From the NCBI RefSeq assembly GCF_030814695.1, contig NZ_JAUSVL010000001.1:2764227-2828226 (forward strand): DNA of 64,000 bases, in the 5' to 3' direction. How positions within the stretch are numbered: position 1 is the first letter of the stretch; each line of letters starts with the position of its first letter. Shown here piece by piece: positions 44,239 through 50,825 of this stretch. The translations under genes and the position numbers were made by a program. Under the pieces are notes generated by a model that had not been told where the DNA came from, searched no databases, and worked only from the letters and a program-made list of their open reading frames with translations. This DNA comes from Oligosphaera ethanolica (GTDB lineage: Bacteria; Verrucomicrobiota; Lentisphaeria; Oligosphaerales; Oligosphaeraceae).

Positions 44239-45863
44239 GGCTCTTCAGGAAACTTAGTGGGTAGATTTTTCGACGTTTTGTGCTCAGAACCAAGACAACG
44301 CCTTGTCACATGGGGGGAAAAAAGCCAGCTAATCGTACGCATAAAATAGTGTAACTTGTTGATATTCAACGATCAATTAATGTTCAAATTATGATGCCCG
44401 CCCAGCTTTCCATGTCAATTTGTATGGAAGGCAGTCGGAGCAATCTTCCGCTTCGGTGTTTCTTGTTATTGCAAGAATGCCTTCACTTTTGTTGCACCCG
44501 ATCATTTTTGTGTTTCATTACCTCATGGCCACGCAATGCCCAGTCAATCACCTGACCTCGTCATTCACATTGAGCCATGGGAGTCCGCCATGAACTTGGA
44601 GTCGTTTTATCAACGCGTGATTAATCCGCCATCGCCCTGGACTGTCTCCAAGGTCGAAATTTCCGACGACAGTACCCGTGTTGACGTCTGGCTGATCCAT
44701 CAGGAGCATTATCGCTTTTCGTGTCATGCCTGTCACACCCCATCACCTACTTACGACCATGCTCCGGAAAGAACCTGGCAACATCTGGACACCTGCGAGT
44801 GCAAGACCTACCTTCATGCCCGTATTCCCCGAGTTCAATGCCCCAAGCATGGGATCGTCAACAGCGACTTTCCTCTGGCTGATTCACAGATCTCAATTAC
44901 ATACAAGATGGAAAGCAAGTGCATCAAGACCATCCAGGCCTCCAATTTGACCGATGCGTCCGAACTAACGAGGGTGTCTTGGGACATGTTGGAAAGTATC
45001 CGCGATCGGGCCGTCAAGCGAGGGCTTGAGCGACGTGGCGATACGACGCCGGTCATCATGGGACTTGACGAGAAGCAGGTGTTTTCCAGACATCGCTATT
45101 TCACCATTATCACTGACATTGGCAATGGGAGCGTGTTTGACGTGGTGGACAAGCGGCGCATTGATGACATCAGCCCCTGGTTTGAAAAACGCAAGGAAAG
45201 TTTGAAAAACGTCCAGATCGCGGCCATGGACATGAGTGCGGGGTATGAGCGTATTGCGTCAAACTTCATGCCCAATGCCGAACTGTGTTTTGATCATTTC
45301 CATGTGATGCAGGTCGTCCAAAAGGCAGTGGACAGCACACGAAAGCAAGAACAGGCCACGATGAGCGATGAGGACAAGAAAAGCATGTTCGGAGCGCGCC
45401 ATGATTTTCTGTATGGCAGGGAGAATCTTCCTGACAAAAACAAGGCCAGGTTCGAAAAAGTTAGACAGATTGCCAAGAAAACGGCGCGGGCATGGGCAAT
45501 CAAGGAAAACCTTCGCGACATGTGGACAACTTGCCCCGACAAAGAAGAGACGCCGAAGTATTTCAAACACTGGTACTGGTGGGCGACGCATTCACAAATT
45601 CCGGACATGGCAAAAGCCGCCCATACGCTGAAAAACCACTTCTATGGCATAGTGGCTGCAATCGAACATGGGGTCAGCAATGCCCTGACCGAGGGGCTGA
45701 ACAGCAAAATTGAGGCTGTCAAGAGAAGTGCATGTGGTTTCAAAAACAAAGAATCTTTACGCAATGCAATTCTGTTTCATTGCGGGAAACTTAACCTGCT
45801 GCCAGAGGCCGCCAACTAGCACTTGCACTCAAATTTGCAACCCACGGAATTGCCTGAAGCACC
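44239..45863 (+). mobile_element. ISL3-family insertion sequence, copy 2
   Basis: 1625 bp, the same length and the same ends as copy 1 at 3332-4956. Its own 8-base target duplication TGTTTTTT is at 44231-44238 and 45864-45871. By reading the two copies side by side I saw no difference. It entered exactly at the junction of two 176-bp repeat units. Confidence 0.95.
44590..45819 (+). CDS. ISL3-family DDE transposase, copy 2
   Basis: A 409-residue transposase identical in protein sequence to the one at 3683-4912, with the same zinc-finger N-terminus, MGLDEKQ, AAMDMSAGYE and TEGLNSKIE motifs. Start at ATG 44590 for the same reason (GGGAG upstream); ATG 44536 is the longer alternative. Here the element interrupts no gene, only a repeat array downstream of the trp operon. 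Confidence 0.93.
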   Translation: MNLESFYQRVINPPSPWTVSKVEISDDSTRVDVWLIHQEHYRFSCHACHTPSPTYDHAPERTWQHLDTCECKTYLHARIPRVQCPKHGIVNSDFPLADSQISITYKMESKCIKTIQASNLTDASELTRVSWDMLESIRDRAVKRGLERRGDTTPVIMGLDEKQVFSRHRYFTIITDIGNGSVFDVVDKRRIDDISPWFEKRKESLKNVQIAAMDMSAGYERIASNFMPNAELCFDHFHVMQVVQKAVDSTRKQEQATMSDEDKKSMFGARHDFLYGRENLPDKNKARFEKVRQIAKKTARAWAIKENLRDMWTTCPDKEETPKYFKHWYWWATHSQIPDMAKAAHTLKNHFYGIVAAIEHGVSNALTEGLNSKIEAVKRSACGFKNKESLRNAILFHCGKLNLLPEAAN

Positions 45864-46524
45864 TGTTTTTTGTGGGGGAGGGGAAGGGCCGCAGGCCCTT
45901 CCCCTCCCCCACGCCCCCTCTCTATCCCATCTCTGGCGGCGTGTCTTGGGGCGCCGCTGTCGCGTCGCCGCCAAGACACGCCGCCGGGTGGGGAGAATTT
46001 TTTGCCTCACGCGAAGGCGCGAAGAAGAGGACGGAAGGATGTTTTTTGTGGGGGAGGGGAAGGGCCGCAGGCCCTTCCCCTCCCCCACGCCCCCTCTCTA
46101 TCCCATCTCAGGCGGCGTGTCTTGGGGCGCCGCTGTCGCGTCGCCGCCAAGCCACGTCGCCGGGTGGGGAGAATTTTTTGCCTCACGCGAAGGCGCGAAG
46201 AAGAGGAAGGAAGGATGTTTTTTGTGGGGGAGGGGAAGGGCCGCAGGCCCTTCCCCTCCCCCACGCCCCCTCTCTATCCCATCTCAGGCGGCGTGTCTTG
46301 GGGCGCCGCTGTCGCGTCGCCGCCAAGCCACGTCGCCGGGTGGGGAGAATTTTTTGCCTCACGCGAAGGCGCGAAGGCGCAAAGAATGCACGGTCGGGGC
46401 TGCGCCCCGTGTTTGGGTAAGGCAGGCAGGTTTTATAGATGATCGGTCCGATCGGTCTGATCGGTCCGATCGGTCCGCGAACAAGACAGATGATCGGTCG
46501 GATCAGGGGAGAAAAAGCCGGTGG

Positions 46525-47313
46525 CTATCTGGTCACGAGGGCGTATTTTTCTCGGCTGAGGGCGGCATTGACGTAGCGGGTTTTGTTGCGGGTGCCGGAG
46601 CCGAAGTCGATGGCGTGTTTTGGGCAGCGGTGGACGCAGGCGAGGCAGAGGGAGCATTGTGGTTTGACCCAGACGGGGTTTTTTCCCTGGAGGGCGATAG
46701 CCTTGTCGGGGCAGAAATTAACGCAGAGGCCACAGCCATTGCAGGAATCGGCGACGCGGAATTTTTTGGTATTGCGGGTTTTATCGTATCGCGGGTAGAT
46801 GAATTTAGTGAGCAGTGCGGGCAGGGGCCCCTTGCAGCGGTTGTGGTCGCCGTTGGCGTGATGGACGATTTTTTGTTGGATGACAATGAGGCTGGCGGCG
46901 GCGCGGCTGAGGATTTGCTGTTGTTTTTCGATATTGGGGACGGAGAAGAACGGGATGTAATTTTCGGGCGTTTTTACCGCGAATTGGGCATTGAGGGTGA
47001 TGCCTTTGGCGGCGAGGGCGTGTTTGAAGAGACGCCCGGCCTGGCCAGTGGCGCCGCCGCAGGTGAGCACGAGATAGACGTATGCGTTGTAGGGCATAGC
47101 GATCTCAATTCGATGGATGAATTTGGCAACGATGTAGGGAATACCGAAGAAATAGACGGGGAAGACGAAACCGATGTTTTGTTCGTGTTTGGCGTCGAAG
47201 GTGTAATGTGAGTCGCGGTAGGACTTGGCGATGGAGACGATCGTTTCGTTTTCCGAACGGAGCTTTTCGACAGCGAAGAAGGAATTGCCGGTCGCGGTGA
47301 AGTAAAAGATCAT
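46525..47313 (-). CDS. EFR1-type protein: flavodoxin-like domain fused to a 2[4Fe-4S] ferredoxin domain
   Basis: A 262-residue redox protein. Residues 1-150 form a flavodoxin-like domain (IFYFTATGNSFFAVEKL is the FMN phosphate loop, FVFPVYFFGIPYIV the middle, LTCGGATGQAG the flavin contact). Residues 190-240 hold two 4Fe-4S motifs, CNGCGLCVNFCPDKAI and CSLCLACVHRCPKHAI. Such EFR1 family proteins are common in anaerobes and are thought to carry electrons in the cytoplasm; partners are unknown. Start at ATG 47313 follows GAGGAGG. It stands alone, with repeats on both sides, and faces the trp operon. Confidence 0.9.
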   Translation of the reverse strand: MIFYFTATGNSFFAVEKLRSENETIVSIAKSYRDSHYTFDAKHEQNIGFVFPVYFFGIPYIVAKFIHRIEIAMPYNAYVYLVLTCGGATGQAGRLFKHALAAKGITLNAQFAVKTPENYIPFFSVPNIEKQQQILSRAAASLIVIQQKIVHHANGDHNRCKGPLPALLTKFIYPRYDKTRNTKKFRVADSCNGCGLCVNFCPDKAIALQGKNPVWVKPQCSLCLACVHRCPKHAIDFGSGTRNKTRYVNAALSREKYALVTR

Positions 47314-47675
47314 GGTTGCCTCCTCGTGCTGGTGTGGGGGGGGACCTATGGGCTATGGCGGTGAGGGCATATACAGATCTTCGGTTATTTCGCTGGCGGT
47401 GGGAAAATTCTGGACGCCGTTCGGGACTGAGGCAACGCCGTTGTTGACACGCAGGACTGTAACACGTATTGCGGGATATTGCGAGAAAGAGCTGCGGACT
47501 TCGCCTATCCGCAGATTTCTTTTTTTATCCGCAGATGTCGCAGATGAGCACAGATTTCTGAAGGTGTGCGACATCGCAAACAAAAAAAGATGAGGTTCCA
47601 TTGCCTCTTTGGCCCCAGTCAGCTGCGCCGACTGGGGCCAAAGAGGCCGAGGAACACGAGCTCAACAGGCACTGT
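47314..47675. other. Spacer with partial repeat element and a 17-bp palindrome
   Basis: The region upstream of the EFR1 gene contains a degenerate TTATCCGCAGATGTCGCAGA element at about 47526 and a perfect 17-bp palindrome (arms 47604-47620 and 47630-47646, 9-base loop) starting CCTCTTTGGCCCC. No gene is convincing; the EFR1 promoter must lie near 47320-47450. Confidence 0.6.
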
Positions 47676-48133
47676 ACCCAGGGTGGCGCTCCGCCTTCGG
47701 CGTCGCTTGCCCTGGGCTACGATGACAGCGCCCCTCCAGGGCGCTTGCCGCTTCGCGGCCGGGGATACCGGTGGCGCGCTTGCCCTGGGCTACGATGACA
47801 GCGCCCCTCCAGGGCGCTTGCCGCTTCGCGGCCGAGGATACCGGTGGCGCGCTTGCCCTGGGCTACGATGACAGCGCCCCTCCAGGGCGCTTGCCGCTTC
47901 GCGGCCGGGGATACCGGTGGCGCGCTTGCCCTGGGCTACGATGACAGCGCCCCTCCAGGGCGCTTGCCGCTTCGCGGCCGGGGATACTGGTGGCGCGCTT
48001 GCCCTGGGCTACGATGACAGCGCCCCTCCAGGGCGCTTGCCGCTTCGCGGCCGGGGAACACGAGCTCAATAGGCGCAGTACCCAGGGCGGCGCTCCGCCT
48101 TCGGCGTCGCTTGCCCTGGGCTACGATGACAGC
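47676..48133. repeat. 73-bp tandem repeat array (left part)
   Basis: Copies of CTTGCCCTGGGCTACGATGA start at 47706, 47779, 47852, 47925 and 47998, a regular 73-bp period; a sixth start near 48111 follows a longer variant unit. Each unit holds the hairpin GCGCCCCTCCAGGGCGC and GCCGCTTCGCGGC. The array is interrupted at 48133 by a group II intron and resumes at about 50177. Confidence 0.93.
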
Positions 48134-50176
48134 AGTGGGTAAGGTAGAGGTTATGAGCCTCTACCTCCCCGTTGTAGCGATGGGGTCATTTCCCCATATT
48201 TACCAGCGTGCCGGTCTGGCACTGGGCTACCCCTACTCAGGTTGCCACGTTTCGTGGGGCAACTCGTCGTGTTTTACCATACTCATCTTTGTACGTGCAG
48301 AACTGTTCCAGTGTCAAGAGCCCAAGTTTCTGGCTGAAGTACCTCACGCTGATCCGGCGGTTGTCGTCGTAGTTCTTTCTCTTCTTCTTCATGGCCCGTA
48401 GTCGCATGCGGATCCACGAGTCGAGTTTTTGGAAGAGCCACCGGCAGGTTGCGAAGGGTTGCGCGAAGTAGTTTGCCGTGCCCCGTATGACTTGGTTGAG
48501 CGCATTGATCACGGTCTCGTCAAAGTTTCGCGAGCGTGTGGTTATTTCCCTGACCTTGTCTTGAAATTTGTTCCTTGACTTGTCGCGCATCAGGCGCGAT
48601 CGTACGGACAGACGGAAACCGAGGAATTCGTATCCTTTGCCGTATGTCGTCAGCCTCGTCTTCTCCTCGCTCAGCTCTAGTCCGAGCTGGATCAGGCATT
48701 GCCTGACGACCTCAAGGGCTCCTTGCGTCTCGGCCTTAGTTTTCCCGAGCACGACGAAGTCATCGGCGTACCTGACATGCAGGTATCCGGCTTCGGCTAG
48801 TGCCCAGTCCATGTAATCGAGGACGACGTTTGCCAGTAGCGGGGAGATGACCCCGCCTTGTGGCGTGCCGATGGTTGTCGGCTTGAACACGCCGTCCTCC
48901 ATGACTCCGGCCTTGAGGAACTTCTCCACAATGCCAAGAACGTTTCCATCAGCTACGCGCTGGCACACGGCGGCCATGATCACCTTGTGCGGCAGATTGT
49001 CGAAGAAGCCCTTGATGTCGGCGTCCAGCACGTGCCGGTAGCCTTGTTTGTGCAGCTCCAAAATCCGCTCGATGGCACTGTGACAGCCGCGCCCTTTTCG
49101 GAAGCCGTGGGACGCGTCGTGAAAAAGCGGTTCGAAGATGGGTTCAAGAAGCCTTCGCAGGACTTCCTGTGCCACCCGGTCACGCACGATTGGGATGCCC
49201 AGGGGGCGGGTTTTTGTGCTTCCCGGTTTTGGGATGTTGACGCGGCGCAGCGGCTTGGTCTGAAACGTCCCGCCCTTGAGGTCGCGCATGAGCGCGTCCA
49301 GATTGGGGCTGAGGTTTGCTTCAAACATCTCCACGCTGACCTTGTCCACCCCTGCTGCTCCACGATTGCTTTTGACGGCCTTGAAAGCCTGCCTCATCAA
49401 CTCGGGGGTTATGCGGCCGGTCAATGAGTGTGCTTTGATGATTTTTGGCATGGTTAGCCTTTCACGTCGATGTTGTCACGCAGTCGCCTCCGGCATGTTT
49501 TGGGACCGTCTCCTAGCGGTTGCGTTTCGTCAGCAAGAACCTGACTGGGCCTTTTGTGGCCCATTGCGCCTGTGCTAGCTTGTCTCGTGGTCTGCCTTCG
49601 GTTTCCACGTCGCTTTTCGGTTTTGTCTTTCATCGGGTGTTGCGTGTCCCCGACTACTCCGACTCTGCTGCCGTCTCCAAACCGGGGGCCGTTAGGCACG
49701 TTCCCCTGACCAATGCTTCAACCCGACCTTTCGCGTAGCGCTTATAGTGCTGGGTTTACCGCTCCTCTGCGGACACTGTGAGACTTTCACCGGTCATGTC
49801 TCGAAACCATTTTCCCTTGATGATAGCCCGTTGCATCCGGCAGGTTCTTCCGTGATAACCGCTGTGTCTACGGGAGAGAGACTCGGGGGAGTCCCAGTGC
49901 TTCGCTTAAGGGCGGTAGCTCGCACACGCAACCAGACCTAAATGCCATCCTCAAGAGTACCGTTGCCTGGCTCCTTCGTTACGACCCCTTCTTCGGGACG
50001 TCCCCGTGGGTGTCGCCCTAGCTGCGTACCTCATCACCTCGTTTGTGAGTTCGAGCAACGGTTTCTGTACGATCGCGGAATCGCACAGGTAGGTTTTGGC
50101 TGTTATTGCTGACCTCCTTCCTTTTGGCCTTACCGTTTTCAAAATGCTAGACTTAGTTTCGGACACTGCGGCTCAC
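48134..50176 (-). mobile_element. Group II intron with reverse transcriptase ORF
   Basis: About 2.04 kb inserted in a unit of the 73-bp array: the repeat text stops after GATGACAGC at 48133 and resumes with GCGCCCCTCC at 50177. Read on the minus strand it would start GTGAGCC (consensus GTGYG, one difference), hold the maturase ORF in domain IV, and end with a hairpin like domain VI (arms 48158-48165 and 48143-48150 with a bulged A on its 3' side, ending CCCAC). The minus-strand 5' exon ends in a GC-rich hairpin GCGCCCTGGAGGGGCGC, as is typical of class C introns. Exact ends are uncertain by up to three bases; domain V was not resolved with confidence. Confidence 0.8.
48237..49451 (-). CDS. 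ltrA: Group II intron reverse transcriptase/maturase
   Basis: A 404-residue LtrA-type protein that would help the intron splice and retrotranspose. Seen: AFKAVKSNRGAAGVDKVSVE (RT0), RRVNIPKPGSTKTRPLGIPIVRDRV cut as RPLGIPIVRDRVAQEVL (RT1-2), HGFRKGRGCHSAIERILE, VLDADIKGFFDNLPH (RT3), GTPQGGVISPLLANVVLDYMD (RT4, first 20 residues diagnostic), the catalytic LHVRYADDFVVLGKT (RT5), FLGFRLSVR, and a C-terminal GIIM maturase domain. No HNH endonuclease domain follows, so target cleavage of the second strand would rely on replication. No frameshift is seen and the YADD site is intact. Confidence 0.95.
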   Translation of the reverse strand: MPKIIKAHSLTGRITPELMRQAFKAVKSNRGAAGVDKVSVEMFEANLSPNLDALMRDLKGGTFQTKPLRRVNIPKPGSTKTRPLGIPIVRDRVAQEVLRRLLEPIFEPLFHDASHGFRKGRGCHSAIERILELHKQGYRHVLDADIKGFFDNLPHKVIMAAVCQRVADGNVLGIVEKFLKAGVMEDGVFKPTTIGTPQGGVISPLLANVVLDYMDWALAEAGYLHVRYADDFVVLGKTKAETQGALEVVRQCLIQLGLELSEEKTRLTTYGKGYEFLGFRLSVRSRLMRDKSRNKFQDKVREITTRSRNFDETVINALNQVIRGTANYFAQPFATCRWLFQKLDSWIRMRLRAMKKKRKNYDDNRRISVRYFSQKLGLLTLEQFCTYKDEYGKTRRVAPRNVAT

Positions 50177-50825
50177 GCGCCCCTCCAGGGCGCTTGCCGC
50201 TTCGCGGCCGGGGATACCGGTGGCGCGCTTGCCCTGGGCTGGTATGTTTCGCGCTTTCAGCGCTTCTGCCGCTTCGCGGCGGAAATGCACGACGAGAAAA
50301 GGCTGCTTGGTTGAAACAACAAGTGCCATGGATACCGTTCAATGAAGAGCATCGGTTTCATAGGAGTGATTGATATTGGATGCAGGACATGCCCCTTTCC
50401 GGCGCGGCAGGAGCAGACGTGCCTGGTAAATGTGGCGCCCTCCAGGCGCAATTCAAGGTTTTTGTCATACCCCGGGTTGCGGCGCCCTTCAGGCGCCTCA
50501 CCCGGAGTTATGAATGGTGCGGCCCTGCGGGCCGAACTTGGCCGATCAGTCTGATCCAGCTGCCTGGTCGGACGGATACGTCCGCGAAAACCAGCTGCAA
50601 AGCGTTGTTCCGTTGGCGTGAATGGCAATGTGAAAAGTGTCCAAAAGTGGCATTTTCCTAGCCCCGGCATAGTGGCATTGGAACAAGAGGAAGAAACGGC
50701 TTTTTCTCCTCAGAAAGCCGAGAAGAAGAGAGGCCAGGGTGGGGTCAGAATTAATGTCGCTAGTGGTACCTTGCAACTTGGCGTTGACAGTTGGCGTCTC
50801 AGCGCCGCTTATTTTTCGGCCGACT
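50177..50825. repeat. 73-bp array remnant, REP-like element copy 2 and unassigned spacer
   Basis: The 73-bp unit interrupted by the intron continues at 50177-50235, then CGCGCTTTCAGCGCTTCTGC as in the 15-kb array. A REP-like composite element (second of three) spans about 50424-50541 with three hairpins. GGACGGATACGTCCG follows at 50569. From about 50590 to 50825 no gene or repeat is apparent; it lies downstream of the convergent reading frames and contains no clear T-tract terminator. Confidence 0.75.

Larger units (their letters stand above)
44063..46400. repeat. Four-copy 176-bp tandem repeat, split by ISL3 copy 2
   Basis: Ignoring the element at 44239-45863, units start at 44063, 45872, 46048 and 46224, each exactly 176 bases apart. 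One unit comprises a G-rich/C-rich inverted repeat, a CTATCCCATCTC word, a palindrome around CTTGGGGCGCCGCTGTCG, GGTGGGGAGAATTTTTTG, and a GGCGCGAAGAAGAGG run. Units differ by few bases (for example CAAGACACGCC versus CAAGCCACGTC). The last unit runs into a hairpin at about 46390-46415 and GATCGGTCC words to 46500. Long open frames here are repeat artefacts. Confidence 0.93.

Noticed and set aside
3324..45871. Composite transposon formed by the two ISL3 copies
   Set aside because: Each copy has its own distinct 8-base target duplication, so they inserted independently.
44063..46400. CRISPR-like or direct-repeat integron array
   Set aside because: Units are 176 bp with complete internal repetition and no cassettes or integrase.
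45823..47211. A 462-codon plus-strand open frame across the repeat array and the EFR1 gene
   Set aside because: It translates 176-bp repeats and then the antisense of EFR1; no ribosome site, no domain, and the minus-strand gene has clear Fe-S motifs.
47312..47593. A 93-codon ORF upstream of the EFR1 gene
   Set aside because: It starts at the EFR1 start codon region on the opposite strand and runs into a repeat; no domain or ribosome site.
47706..48070. CRISPR array
   Set aside because: The 73-bp units are fully repetitive with no unique spacers, and no cas genes are present.
48237..49451. Retron or defence-associated reverse transcriptase
   Set aside because: The RT0-RT7 and maturase segments are of the group II intron type, and the flanks show intron ends interrupting a repeat unit; no effector gene is adjacent.
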